Below, one piece after another: positions 25,758 to 34,846 of a DNA stretch of 64,000 bases; positions within the stretch are counted from its first letter, which is position 1, and each line of letters opens with the position of its first letter. A model generated the notes under the pieces. The model was not told the origin of the DNA, ran no database searches, and saw only the letters and a list, made by a program, of their open reading frames with translations. This stretch comes from Leisingera sp. ANG1 (GTDB lineage Bacteria; Pseudomonadota; Alphaproteobacteria; Rhodobacterales; Rhodobacteraceae). Location: assembly GCF_000203975.2 (NCBI RefSeq), contig NZ_AFCF02000003.1, positions 317,327 through 381,326 of the forward strand, written 5' to 3'. The position numbers were made by a program, and so were the translations under genes.

Positions 25758-26798
25758 TCAGGACGTTTCGTTATGCTTCGGTAAATTTCCTGCCAAGGCA
25801 ATCGGGGAAAACCTTTGCCGGTAGCGGGCCGGCGGCACACCTGTCCGCCGCCGGAACAGCTTGCGAAAATAGGAGGGATTTGCATAACCCACTTCTTCAC
25901 TGATCTCATCGATCTGCAGGCCGGTCGTTTCCAGCAATTGCTTTGCTTCTTCGATGCGCAAAGTTTGAACGTAGTCGATAGGTGTATAACCGGTCGCCGC
26001 GCGGAAACGCCGGTTAAATGTTCGCTCATTGAGGTTAGAGCGGCGCGCAAGCCTGCCAACGATGTTACTCTCGTGGTAGTTTTCAGCGATCCAGCTCTGG
26101 GCATCCGCGATCACGGAGTCCGCGTGCCGGTGGGCGGTCCGCGCGCCGGCATACATCAACTGCCCCTCTGCCCGCTCGCCAAACAGGAATATCTTTGCGA
26201 TCCGGACCGCTTCTTGTCCGCCGGCAAACCGCGCGACAAGATACAACGCGAGATCTTCCCAGGACGACGCCCCGCCACTGGTCACGATGCGGTCCGCCTC
26301 GCCGGCTGTGCTCAGGATGCGCTCCGGCGCCAGATTTACAGACGGATAGAATTTTTTGAACTGTTCAACACTTGCCCAATGGCAGGTAGCTTGCTGCCCG
26401 TTGATAAGCCCAGCCTCAGCGAGAACCAGCGAGCCTGTGCAGACCGAACAGATGATGGCTCCTTGGTCGAAGCATTCGCGCAACCAGGCGCATTCTTCCG
26501 GCCAGCTGCCGCGCGGATCAAATGAAGCGCCGACAGCGATGTCGGGCACAATCACAACATCGGCCGGGCCAAGTTTTGCCTGAGGCGTGATCTCAATGCC
26601 GACCGCGGTCGGAATTGAGGCAAGGGACCGCGCTACGATTGCCGGTGAGAAGCGGACAGGTGTGTTTGCTTCTCCGGTCATATCCGACCATGCCCGGCCG
26701 ACCGATTGGAACACTTCGTAAAGCCCGTACAAGGCCAGCGGCGTCGCTTGGGGCAGCGCCAAAAGCGCAAACTTTGTGTCCCGGGTCTTACCTTCCAT
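25758..26798 (-). CDS. GlxA-family regulator (DJ-1/PfpI-like domain plus AraC HTH)
   Basis: 346 residues from the ATG at 26798. N-terminal amidotransferase-like domain (FALLALPQATPLALYGLYEV; ICSVCTGSLVLAEAGLINGQ, with the Cys in the nucleophile-elbow position; ATCHW) and two C-terminal AraC helix-turn-helix units (SNIVGRLARRSNLNERTFNR; LQIDEISEEVGYANPSYFRK). It reads away from the methyltransferase/flavoprotein pair with 101 bp between starts, so it probably regulates that pair. Confidence 0.85.
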   Translation of the reverse strand: MEGKTRDTKFALLALPQATPLALYGLYEVFQSVGRAWSDMTGEANTPVRFSPAIVARSLASIPTAVGIEITPQAKLGPADVVIVPDIAVGASFDPRGSWPEECAWLRECFDQGAIICSVCTGSLVLAEAGLINGQQATCHWASVEQFKKFYPSVNLAPERILSTAGEADRIVTSGGASSWEDLALYLVARFAGGQEAVRIAKIFLFGERAEGQLMYAGARTAHRHADSVIADAQSWIAENYHESNIVGRLARRSNLNERTFNRRFRAATGYTPIDYVQTLRIEEAKQLLETTGLQIDEISEEVGYANPSYFRKLFRRRTGVPPARYRQRFSPIALAGNLPKHNETS

Positions 26799-26899
26799 GT
26801 GGGATTTTGTCCGAAAAGGGCCGTTTCTGTCCATAGCCGATCTGACGGCATGCGCGGGCCGGGGGTAGGCAGGGGTAGAAATTTCGAAAGGAACCACCA

Positions 26900-27997
26900 A
26901 TGACCCACCACGCTGCCCTCCCTCCTGTGTTCGACCAAACCAGGGCCGAAGCATTTCTTGACACAGTTGCAGCAACCCTGAACAACGGTGCCGTGGCCGC
27001 TATGATTTCAGTCGGCCACCGCCTGGGTCTGTTTGACACGCTTACCTCACTGCCGCCCAGCCAAAGCGCCACAATTGCCAAAACCGCAGGGCTGGCCGAG
27101 CGTTACGTGCGGGAATGGCTTGCGGTAATGGTGACGGGGCAGATCGTTGACTATGTGCCGCAAGAAGGAACCTACAGCCTGCCGTCCGAACACGCCGCGT
27201 GCCTGACTGCCGGCGCACCGTTCGGGAACCTGGCTGTCTATGCTCAGTCGGTTGCGCTTTTCGGCAAGGTCGAGGACCGCTTGATGCAAGCCTTCCGAGA
27301 CGGCGAAGGAATTCCGTACAGCGATTACCCCTGCTTTCACCAAATCATGTCCGAGGACAGTGAACAGACCGTTGTCGCTGGCATTGGCGAGATCATTCAA
27401 ACACTGGCCTCCGATTTCGCCGAACGGCTGGATCAGGGCATCGACGTTCTGGACGCCGGTTGCGGTGCCGGGCTTGCGGTGATCCGGCTGGCTGAACTGC
27501 ACCCAAACAGCCGGTTCAAAGGGATTGATCTTTGTCCGGATGCTATCGAGATGGCCCAGGGCACCGCAGCGTCACGCGGCGTGAGCAATGTTGGGTTTGA
27601 GGTGCGGGACCTGTCCGGTTTCGATGAAGCCTCAGCCTACGATCTGATCACCTCTTTCGATGCGGTGCATGACACCAAGGACCCCGAGGAGCTTTTGAAA
27701 TCCTATCACCGGGCATTGCGTCCTGGCGGCGTTCACCTCATGCAGGACATCGGCGGGTCGGTGCGGCTCGAAAACAACCTCGATTTTCCCTTCGCCGCCT
27801 TTCTCTATGCCATTTCCTGCAGCCACTGCACTCCAGTGTCTCTGGCGCAGGGGGGCAAGGGCCTCGGCACCATGTGGGGCTGGGAGACGGCTGAAACGAT
27901 GCTGCGCCAGGCAGGTTTCCAGAGACCGGTGCGCAGTGTTCTGCCGCATGACCCGATGAACGTCTGGTTTGTCAGCCGGAAAGAGGCGCCGGTATGA
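26900..27997 (+). CDS. SAM-dependent methyltransferase with N-terminal winged-helix domain
   Basis: 365 residues. The N-terminal part (ISVGHRLGLFDTLTSLPPSQ, then GLAERYVREWLAVMVTGQIV) is the dimerisation/winged-helix unit seen in small-molecule methyltransferases such as the Rv2258c type. The SAM-binding motif I is DVLDAGCGAGLAVIRLAELH at about 184-203, then FKGIDLC, and the post-I acidic residue follows. Start ATG at 26900 after AAAGGAACC. It overlaps the next gene by ATGA, so the two products likely act on the same compound. Confidence 0.88.
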   Translation: MTHHAALPPVFDQTRAEAFLDTVAATLNNGAVAAMISVGHRLGLFDTLTSLPPSQSATIAKTAGLAERYVREWLAVMVTGQIVDYVPQEGTYSLPSEHAACLTAGAPFGNLAVYAQSVALFGKVEDRLMQAFRDGEGIPYSDYPCFHQIMSEDSEQTVVAGIGEIIQTLASDFAERLDQGIDVLDAGCGAGLAVIRLAELHPNSRFKGIDLCPDAIEMAQGTAASRGVSNVGFEVRDLSGFDEASAYDLITSFDAVHDTKDPEELLKSYHRALRPGGVHLMQDIGGSVRLENNLDFPFAAFLYAISCSHCTPVSLAQGGKGLGTMWGWETAETMLRQAGFQRPVRSVLPHDPMNVWFVSRKEAPV

Positions 27998-29115
27998 GGC
28001 ATGAACGTATTGTTGTCGTCGGCGCCGGCCCGTTCGGGCTGGCGCTGGGGCGTGAACTCCGCAGGCTGGGGTTTGACCCGCTCATTCTGGAACGCGGCAG
28101 CGCAGTGGCCTCCGCCTGGCGGTCCCGCCATCCGCAACTGCAGTTGAATACGCACCGTGTGAACTCAGGCCTGAGGGGCCAGCCGATACCACGCACCGCA
28201 GGCACCTGGCCAGCGCTACCAGAATATGTCGCCTACCTCGACCGCATTGCCAGGCAATCCCGGTGCCGGATCGAAGTGAATTGCACGGTGCAAAAACTGG
28301 AACACGACGCAGGCACATGGTTACTGAAAACCGGCAAGGGCAAGATACGTGCGGATCAAGCCGTTCTTGCAACCGGCTTCGATCACACTCCAGTTCTTCC
28401 CGACTGGCCTGGGTCCAGCGGCTTTTCCGGTTCGATTTTGCATTCCCGGGACATGGGTGATGCAAGAAGATACCGAAACAAGTCAATGCTGGTCGCGGGC
28501 GCCGGAAACTCAGCCGTAGACTGCCTGAACGTACTGGCGCGGGCTGAAACCGCTGATCTAAGTGTTTCGGTGCGTACTGGCGGCACGACGGTGCCCGCGG
28601 AACTATTTGGCTTTCCTTTACAGTTGACTGCGCCTCTCCTGGAACATCTCCCCGCCCGTTTGGCTGATGGAGTACTGTCAGGGGTGGAACGGGTTGCTTT
28701 TGGCGATCTATCCAAGCTCGGGCTGAACCGATACCGCGCGGGAGCGGCGTCCCGCCTGAAAAACGAGCATGTGGCACCAGCAGTGGACCGCGGCTTCGTT
28801 GCAGAGCTGAAACGCGGCAAGATCCCGGTGTTTCCGCAGATCGCCAGGTTCGCATCCGATCAAGTGCATTTTGATGACGGCCGAACACTGCGGCCTGATT
28901 TTGTTATTGCAGCGACAGGCTACCGCAGCGGGCTGGAAAGCATTGCCGGGCATCTTGGAGTGCTGGACGAAGCCGGACGGCCGCGATGCTACGAGACGGC
29001 CGTTCGGCCAGGGCTTCGGTTCGCGCTGATGCCGCCGCCCCTTGGCGGATCGCTGCGGGCGATCTCAAAGAAAGCACCGGTGATTGCCCGTTCAATCGCG
29101 CGAGATTTGAATTGA
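27994..29115 (+). CDS. Flavin-containing monooxygenase-like FAD/NAD(P)-binding protein
   Basis: 373 residues. FAD-binding GxGxxG motif at the N-terminus (IVVVGAGPFGLALGRELRRL), second nucleotide-binding motif SMLVAGAGNSAVDCLNVLAR about residues 165-184, and the ATG motif VIAATGY near residue 308. The architecture is that of class B monooxygenases or the related thioredoxin-reductase-like oxidases. The overlap with the methyltransferase gene points to a two-step modification of one small molecule. Substrate unknown. Confidence 0.82.
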   Translation: MRHERIVVVGAGPFGLALGRELRRLGFDPLILERGSAVASAWRSRHPQLQLNTHRVNSGLRGQPIPRTAGTWPALPEYVAYLDRIARQSRCRIEVNCTVQKLEHDAGTWLLKTGKGKIRADQAVLATGFDHTPVLPDWPGSSGFSGSILHSRDMGDARRYRNKSMLVAGAGNSAVDCLNVLARAETADLSVSVRTGGTTVPAELFGFPLQLTAPLLEHLPARLADGVLSGVERVAFGDLSKLGLNRYRAGAASRLKNEHVAPAVDRGFVAELKRGKIPVFPQIARFASDQVHFDDGRTLRPDFVIAATGYRSGLESIAGHLGVLDEAGRPRCYETAVRPGLRFALMPPPLGGSLRAISKKAPVIARSIARDLN

Positions 29116-29605
29116 GGCATCAAGGCTGTTTGCACGACCCGGCAGGCAAACGAAGTACGGTGAGCGAGCCGAGTTCCGCGCACCCTGTCGGCACTGCAAA
29201 TCCGGAAACAGGGCTTTGCCGACCTTGGAAATCAAACGGCTTGGACCCTAAAACTTCCCAGTTGGGATTGTCCTCTTTTTTGGTCTCACGAACTGTCCTC
29301 GCTGTCGCAGCAAATGGCCGCTTACCGCCCGACTTGCATGAGTACCAGTCCCAGCTGCGAGGCAGGCCGGAGGTTCGCTTAGGGCTGCTAGTGACCGACT
29401 GCGCCCGCAGCAATTTGGCCTGGTGCTCATAGCAGCTGGTGGCACAGCAGGAACAGGCAGCTTCGCCGATTGAACCTGCAAATCAGCCCTAGTTTTCCTG
29501 AAGGAAGTCAGATCAAACCTAACAGATCCCGCGAGCAGATAACGGGAATTGGGTCAACAATCTGACAGAAAGGTCAGTTTTGCTTGGCATTTGACATTTG
29601 GGAAG
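29116..29605. other. 490-bp region without a gene
   Basis: Between the flavoprotein stop and the tRNA gene. Short open frames on both strands lack domain resemblance. No T-tailed hairpin, repeat or att-like core was seen next to the tRNA 3' end. Confidence 0.45.
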
Positions 29606-29682
29606 TGGCGGACCGAGGAGGATTCGAACCCCCGACCCCTTGATTCGTAGTCAAGTACTCTATCCAGCTGAGCTATCGGTCC
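29606..29682 (-). tRNA. tRNA-Arg (ACG)
   Basis: The minus strand folds as a complete cloverleaf. Acceptor arm GGACCGA pairs with TCGGTCC; D arm GCTCAGCTGGATAGAGT; anticodon arm CTTGA-CTACGAA-TCAAG with anticodon ACG; T arm GGGGGTTCGAATCCTCC; discriminator G and an encoded CCA (29606-29608). A-to-I editing at position 34 would let it read CGU, CGC and CGA. Confidence 0.95.
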
Positions 29683-29964
29683 ACTGCGGCGGGGTTTAAC
29701 CACACCAACCCAAGGCCGCAACCCCAAAAAATACTGCGTTCAAAGATTCTGGCCATCAAGATATGCTCTGGCGCTTCCAGCAGCAGTTCCTCCGGTGCTT
29801 GCATTCGCCCCGTCCGGCTGCAGCCCCCGCATGCGTGCTCCTTAACAGAGGCCTGACCAAGGGTGCATAAATCTGCTAAAGATTGTGCTAGTGTCAGGCA
29901 CCCACTCATTTTCCGGCTGCTCTGTCACCGGGATACAGATACGGCAAGGCAAAGGAGGCCGCCG

Positions 29965-30615
29965 ATGCCAGAGAGCGAGTCTGCAGTTTTCCGGCTCCGG
30001 CCGCTGGAACCGGATGATTTCGCCACAATGGCTGTCTGGTTCGAAAATGTGTCTGATCTGGCCCGCTTTGACCGCTCTGCCAGGGCACCCTGCAATACTG
30101 CTGCAATGGAGACTTCCTGGGGTCCGGCTGAAGAAACAGAAAGAAACCCCGCAAAATGCTGGTTTGCTATTACTGCAGAATCCGGGGAACTTTGCGGGAT
30201 TTCAGGCTTAGAAAGCATTTCAGCCGTGAACCGTGATGCCGTCATAGCGCTGTTCGTAGAAGAGCAATGGCGCCGGCAAGGAATTGGCATCCGGTCAATG
30301 GCACTGGTTTTGGACTTTGCCTTCCGCCAGATCGGGCTAAATCGCGTTACATCCTACTACCGGGCCGACAATAAGCACAGCCAGCAAATGACATCACGCG
30401 CCGGCTTTGCAACAGAAGGCAGGATGCGCGAAGCTTGGTTCGCCGAAGGCCGGCATTTCGACATGGTCAGTGTCGGACTTTTGCTCGGCGATTGGAACGA
30501 CCGCCGCCAGGTACTGGCACGGGAACTAGACGCCTCCTGCAGCGTCGGCTTCCGCGGCGGAGCTGATTCTGGCTGGGCTTGGCCGCCAGGCCCGCAAGAT
30601 CCGCCAGACGGATGA
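29965..30615 (+). CDS. GNAT-family N-acetyltransferase (RimJ/RimL-like)
   Basis: 216 residues from the ATG at 29965, with AAAGGAGG eight bases upstream. N-terminal VFRLRPLEPDDFATMAVWFE, the acetyl-CoA motif VEEQWRRQGIGIRSMALVLD and YRADNKHSQQMTSRAGFATE, as in RimJ/RimL-type enzymes. The C-terminal 35 residues are Gly/Pro-rich and probably disordered. The substrate is unknown. An independent gene upstream of the cyclase. Confidence 0.85.
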   Translation: MPESESAVFRLRPLEPDDFATMAVWFENVSDLARFDRSARAPCNTAAMETSWGPAEETERNPAKCWFAITAESGELCGISGLESISAVNRDAVIALFVEEQWRRQGIGIRSMALVLDFAFRQIGLNRVTSYYRADNKHSQQMTSRAGFATEGRMREAWFAEGRHFDMVSVGLLLGDWNDRRQVLARELDASCSVGFRGGADSGWAWPPGPQDPPDG

Positions 30616-30700
30616 ACAGCATTAGCCCGCCCTGGTACCGCACGGCAGCGGATCCGGCTTGCGGCCGGTCTCAGCCATTCTCGCAGGAGGAGGTCAGCTT

Positions 30701-32470
30701 GTGAGCGGCAAAGACAAGACTTCTACAGTCCGGCGTCAACTTGGGGCGGTACTGTTTGCCGATGTGGTTGGTTATGCCCGGCTTATGGGCAACGACGAAA
30801 TCGATACTTACAGTGCCCTCAAATCCCTCTTGGAGCAACTTGAAGCCGCCTGTCAGGCACATGACGGGCAGGTTGTTGCTGTTCGGGGCGACGGTGTACT
30901 TGCCTTGTTTGAAACGGCCACGGATGCGGTGAAGTTCGGGGTCGAGCTGCACCGTATTGCCGAGCAGAACAACAACTCGCGTCCGGAAGATCAGCAGCTG
31001 CGATTCCGGGCGGGGGTGCATATGGGTGAAATCCTTGTCGACGACCGCGGTATTCACGGCGACAACGTCAATATTGCTGCCCGCCTGCAAGAAATCGCCG
31101 AACCGGGCCGGGTGTATGTCAGTGCAGCTGTGTACGAGCAGATCCGAAACCGGTTGCGCTTTGGCTTTGAATTCCTGGGCCCCCAACAGCTCAAGAACAT
31201 TGCAGACCCAGTTCCTTCCTATTGTGTTCGCAGCGAAATCGAGGGCGCCGCGATGGCCGCGACTTTACGCCCGGACCGCCCGCCTGCGCATCCGCAACTG
31301 CCGGGCATTCCATCGGTTGCGGTGCTGCCCTTTACTAGCTTGGGCGACGAGGAAACCGACAGCTGGTTTGCCGATGGGCTGACAGAGGACATCATCCTGA
31401 ACCTGTCCAAGTTCAAAAACCTCTTTGTCATTGCCCGCAATTCCGCATTCTTCTTCAAGGCGCGCTCAATGCCGCCTCAGGACGCGGCGCGCGAACTGGG
31501 GGTGCGCTATGTGGCACGGGGCAGTGTCCGGCGGGCAGCGTCCCGGATCCGCATAGCAATAGAACTGATTGATGCAGATTCCGGCAGGACCATCTGGGGT
31601 GAACGCTATGACCGGGATATTGATGATATCTTTGCAATTCAGGATGAGGTCACAGACGCCATCGTTGCAGCCACCGCGGTTTTGATCGAAGCGCACGAGC
31701 GCAAGCGTATGTCGCAAGCCGCCCCTGCTGACCTTGCCGCCTACGGCTATGTGCTGCGTGGCCAGCAGTATATCTTCCGTTACACACGGCAAGACAATCA
31801 CGAAGCGCAAACGCTGTATGAAAGGGCTCTGGCCCGGGACCAGGACTATGCCAGGGCATCGGCAGCCATTTCCCGCACGATGAATATCGATTGGCGGTAT
31901 TCCTGGGCCAAGGATGCGGACCACGCGCTGGACACAGCCCTGGCCTTTGCGCAAAGAGCTGTGGAACTGGACCCGACCGACGCCCGCGGCTTTGGCGAAT
32001 TGGGCTTTGTTCACCTTTACCGTAAGGAGCATGATGCCGCTCTTGGCGCTTACAGGCGCGCCCTCTCACTCAACCCGAATGATGCCGATCTGCTGTCGGA
32101 TTACGCTGACGCGCTGGCACATTCCGGTGACAATGAAACCGCGATCAGCAACCTGAAACAGGCCATGCGGCTCAATCCTTACTTCCCGGATCAGTACCTG
32201 TGGCACTTGGGCGGGGCTTACTACAATCTCAAGGAATACGATGCAGTGATTGACACGCTGACTAAGATGAATAACCCGACAGAGGGCCAGCGGATGCTGG
32301 CTGCCAGCTATGCCCAACTCGGCAAGATGGAAATGGCGCGTGACATGGCTGCCCGTCACCGCGAGGCCCATCCGAATTTTTCGCTGGACCGCTGGACGAA
32401 GGTTCAACCTGACCGCCTGGAGGAAGACACCCTGCATTTCGTGGAGGGCCTGAAGAAGGCAGGTTTTTAA
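30701..32470 (+). CDS. Class III adenylate/guanylate cyclase with TolB-N-like and TPR domains
   Basis: 589 residues from a GTG at 30701 that has AGGAGG eight bases upstream; a TTG at 30659 is the longer option. Cyclase domain about 10-180: metal-binding Asp21 in LFADVVGYARLMG, RGDGVLALF, HMGEILVDDRGIHGDNVNIAARLQ. A middle domain (SVAVLPFTSLGDEETDSWFA) resembles the part found in many alphaproteobacterial cyclase/TPR proteins, followed by TPR repeats (ALDTALAFAQRAVELDPTDA, AYRRALSLNPNDADLL). No membrane segment. Probably makes cAMP under control of a protein partner bound by the TPRs. It converges on the YcaO operon. Confidence 0.88.
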   Translation: MSGKDKTSTVRRQLGAVLFADVVGYARLMGNDEIDTYSALKSLLEQLEAACQAHDGQVVAVRGDGVLALFETATDAVKFGVELHRIAEQNNNSRPEDQQLRFRAGVHMGEILVDDRGIHGDNVNIAARLQEIAEPGRVYVSAAVYEQIRNRLRFGFEFLGPQQLKNIADPVPSYCVRSEIEGAAMAATLRPDRPPAHPQLPGIPSVAVLPFTSLGDEETDSWFADGLTEDIILNLSKFKNLFVIARNSAFFFKARSMPPQDAARELGVRYVARGSVRRAASRIRIAIELIDADSGRTIWGERYDRDIDDIFAIQDEVTDAIVAATAVLIEAHERKRMSQAAPADLAAYGYVLRGQQYIFRYTRQDNHEAQTLYERALARDQDYARASAAISRTMNIDWRYSWAKDADHALDTALAFAQRAVELDPTDARGFGELGFVHLYRKEHDAALGAYRRALSLNPNDADLLSDYADALAHSGDNETAISNLKQAMRLNPYFPDQYLWHLGGAYYNLKEYDAVIDTLTKMNNPTEGQRMLAASYAQLGKMEMARDMAARHREAHPNFSLDRWTKVQPDRLEEDTLHFVEGLKKAGF

Positions 32471-32524
32471 CTCGGGTCCTCGAACCAGCAGGTTCCGCAG
32501 TTCGCGTGGCCCGCGCGTGCCGGT

Positions 32525-33376
32525 TCAATCACCTGAGCCACGCGCTTTTGCACCACTGACCTTGGCACCGCTGACTTTGGCACCACTTACTTTAGCACCG
32601 CTTACTTTTGCGCCACTGACCTTGGCACCGCTCACCTTCGCTCCACTAATGTCTGGGCCGCCTCCAAAGTAGACATCCAGAAGCACCTGCTCCAGCATAC
32701 CGGTCATCACATCCATGCGGATCGAGTAATCTGCCTTGTCATACTCCCAGACCATGATGTCGTTTGCGAACTGGTACTCGGCTGACGCAACACCTGTCAC
32801 TGACGGATCCAAAGGCGCACGGGCGCCTTGATTGGCTGGCAAGTTATCTGTCGCGCTTCTGCCCTCTCCATGCACCAGAAACAGCGTCGGCTCAGGCAGT
32901 TCAAAATAGGTGCCTTCGTAAGCAAACCCATATATCCGTGCAAACTTTGCGTGCAGGCTGAGCTGGGCATCCAGCAGATTGTTCCGGCCACGGCCGCGAA
33001 GCCCGGCCTGCTTGTAAATTTGCTTTGGAATGTCTTTGGTTTGGATCCAGACGGTATCGCCGAACTCAGTTCCCTCCAGAACTGCAACCCGCTCCTCGGC
33101 AGAGACCTTCATCTCCGAGACCAGCTTCAGAGTGTTGCCAGCACCTGAGGTAACTTTGTAGACACCATTCTCGTTTGCGTTGTTTCGCCGTACCAGAACC
33201 AAATCGTTCTCGGCAATTTCCACGCCGTCCAGTTCTGTGTCGATGTTGTTCAGGTTCACCTTCTCGACAGTCGCCACGCGCACCGTCTTTTTGACGTCCG
33301 ATCTGACGATCTGCAGATCTTTCAGGAGGCGTCCAAATAACAGCACTTCAGAGAAACTCAGCAAAGACTCGGCCAC
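32525..33376 (-). CDS. Protein with phage-tail-like domain and seven C-terminal [I/V]SGAK repeats
   Basis: 283 residues. Residues about 30-120 resemble the small module seen in phage tail/fibre proteins (VRVATVEKVNLN, then LDGVEIAENDLVLVRRN and ENGVYKV, usually VRVAT...IDGV...GDRVLVK...ENGIYVV). The middle part has no resemblance I know. Residues 243-277 are seven exact pentapeptides, one ISGAK and six VSGAK, then ARGSGD. Read in the AKVSG register these fit the pentapeptide-repeat (A-x-L/V-x-x) consensus. The start is GTG at 33376 with GGGAG about ten bases upstream. It is the last gene of the YcaO/TfuA/protease operon and the best candidate for the modified substrate; that role is inference. 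Confidence 0.65.
   Translation of the reverse strand: MAESLLSFSEVLLFGRLLKDLQIVRSDVKKTVRVATVEKVNLNNIDTELDGVEIAENDLVLVRRNNANENGVYKVTSGAGNTLKLVSEMKVSAEERVAVLEGTEFGDTVWIQTKDIPKQIYKQAGLRGRGRNNLLDAQLSLHAKFARIYGFAYEGTYFELPEPTLFLVHGEGRSATDNLPANQGARAPLDPSVTGVASAEYQFANDIMVWEYDKADYSIRMDVMTGMLEQVLLDVYFGGGPDISGAKVSGAKVSGAKVSGAKVSGAKVSGAKVSGAKARGSGD
32546..32650 (-). repeat. Coding tandem repeat, 7 x 15 bp ([I/V]SGAK)
   Basis: Seven 15-base units encode (I/V)SGAK. Codons vary between units (Ser AGT/AGC; Gly GGA/GGC/GGT; Ala GCG/GCC/GCA/GCT; Lys AAG/AAA; Val GTG/GTC/GTA) while the peptide does not change. The repeat is kept at protein level and is not a recent slippage product. Confidence 0.9.
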
Positions 33377-33520
33377 CGTACATACTCCCGTGGCTATGAC
33401 AACAACACCAGAAGATCCTTCCGCAAGGTGCCGGCTGCAAACCTCGCCTGCCCCGCTTCCGCAAAACTCTCCCTCAGGATGAAAGTATCACAAACAGGAA
33501 AAAAATTACAGAAGTAACGG

Positions 33521-34822
33521 CTACAATCCATCCGGAACCCGTGTCCGCACGGAATGTGCGTGGCTGTCGTCGCCCGCTTCGCCCAGGCGCGGACCGGCCT
33601 CGACCAGGCCGATTCCGCGCATGCGGAAGTTGCCCTCGATGATCGAATGAAAAGCACCGCCCGTCGAATTTCCGTCGACCAGCAGCAATGCCTGCTCTAC
33701 CGCGGCATAGGTCAGAGTCTCCGCATCCAGCATGCTCCACGCCGCCGCCAGATAGGAGCCTAGAATATCCCGAGCTTCCAGCAGCGCCAGACGGAACCCT
33801 TCCGGATCAGCAGCATAACGGTCATCAAATAGGGCCTGCATAACCTCGCCGTAATAGGGACTGTCTTCCAGTTGGTCGGACAAATCCTCCATTTCCGGTG
33901 TAATGAGTTCATGAACCAGCAACCGCTCATGGAAGATATCCACTAGGATATCGAACATTGCCCCGGTCAAGGGTTCGGACAGCGCGTGCTCGCTGTTCCA
34001 GCCGCAAACAAAATCATCCAGCAACCGTGTGTTTGCGGCCATCCGGATTTGCGCGTTTCCGGCAAGCTCTGCGAAACGGTTTAGCTGGTTGAAAGTGTAT
34101 AGGTTGCCCCGGGTGCTTTCCAGCAACTCCTCAACCACCGATCCGAAATGCAGCGATGCAATCAATGCAACCATGTCTGCCGCGGATTCGTGAAATCCAT
34201 AGTATTCACCCGGAACATCCTCGGAAACCGGCATCCCGGTGACGCTGTAAATGATGGCATGTCCGATCTCATGGGCAACCACGTCAAAATTCAGGCTGTA
34301 GGCGCGGTACTCATCGCCGTGTTCGCTGGTACCCCCTGTTTCCAGAAAACCCCAACCGATGTGCGCGTTATCCAGGCTTGGCAGCAGCGACAATTCCAGC
34401 CGGTCGTAATCGCGGGCGAAGTGCCAGGGGATTTTATGGCCGAAATAGGCCTCCCACACATCCAAGGTGAAATGCGCCGCGGCAAAAAGATGTGCTGCTT
34501 CGAACCTCGGGTCGGAAGGCTCAATATGAAAGAAGTGCCCGTCCTCATCCGGTTCAGGCGGTGCATGCAGCTCACCGTGCCAGGGCGGCAGATACATGCC
34601 TGGCCCTTCAGGCCCCTGCACGATCGCTCCATAAGGGATCGTCTTGCCCTGCGCGTTAACTGTATACATCCGCGGCCCCGAAGGCCCCGGACCAATGGTG
34701 CCCGGCGGGGCTGAAATCTCGACCAGCTCCAGCACCGGCTCGTCCGTTCGGAACGGTGATTGCGGAAACAGCAGAAACCGCGTTCCCGGCGCTTCTTCTG
34801 CCGTCTCAAAAGGATCGTCCAT
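33521..34822 (-). CDS. Zinc metalloprotease-like protein (HExxH...E, gluzincin type)
   Basis: 433 residues, no signal peptide or membrane segment. The zinc motif HEIGH is at 184-188 in FDVVAHEIGHAIIYSVTG, and the third ligand is probably Glu212 in YYGFHESAADMVALIA, 24 residues after the motif, as in thermolysin/fungalysin-type gluzincins. The first 90 residues are Pro/Gly-rich (PGTIGPGPSGP). The ATG at 34822 has GGAGG seven bases upstream. It lies 24 bp behind the TfuA gene. In the YcaO/TfuA context it could cleave a modified protein, but no cytoplasmic precedent is claimed. Confidence 0.75.
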   Translation of the reverse strand: MDDPFETAEEAPGTRFLLFPQSPFRTDEPVLELVEISAPPGTIGPGPSGPRMYTVNAQGKTIPYGAIVQGPEGPGMYLPPWHGELHAPPEPDEDGHFFHIEPSDPRFEAAHLFAAAHFTLDVWEAYFGHKIPWHFARDYDRLELSLLPSLDNAHIGWGFLETGGTSEHGDEYRAYSLNFDVVAHEIGHAIIYSVTGMPVSEDVPGEYYGFHESAADMVALIASLHFGSVVEELLESTRGNLYTFNQLNRFAELAGNAQIRMAANTRLLDDFVCGWNSEHALSEPLTGAMFDILVDIFHERLLVHELITPEMEDLSDQLEDSPYYGEVMQALFDDRYAADPEGFRLALLEARDILGSYLAAAWSMLDAETLTYAAVEQALLLVDGNSTGGAFHSIIEGNFRMRGIGLVEAGPRLGEAGDDSHAHSVRTRVPDGL

Positions 34823-34846
34823 ACATCCTCCAATCCTGCGGAGGTA

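Noticed and set aside
25550-26104. 184-codon frame inside the GlxA-type regulator
   Set aside because: Overlaps, in another frame, the AraC helix-turn-helix coding region; no domain of its own.
29120-29413. 97-codon frame between the flavoprotein and tRNA-Arg
   Set aside because: No start signal or domain; overlapping frames on the other strand are equally long.
29606-29682. tRNA-Arg as integration site of a genomic island
   Set aside because: No integrase gene nearby and no direct repeat of the tRNA 3' end seen in the window.
32546-32650. Tandem 15-bp units as a CRISPR or satellite
   Set aside because: Units are contiguous without spacers and codon-level drift keeps the peptide; this is a coding repeat.
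33377-33520. Possible short precursor between the protease and the repeat protein
   Set aside because: The frames here are tails of longer shadows and have no plausible start.
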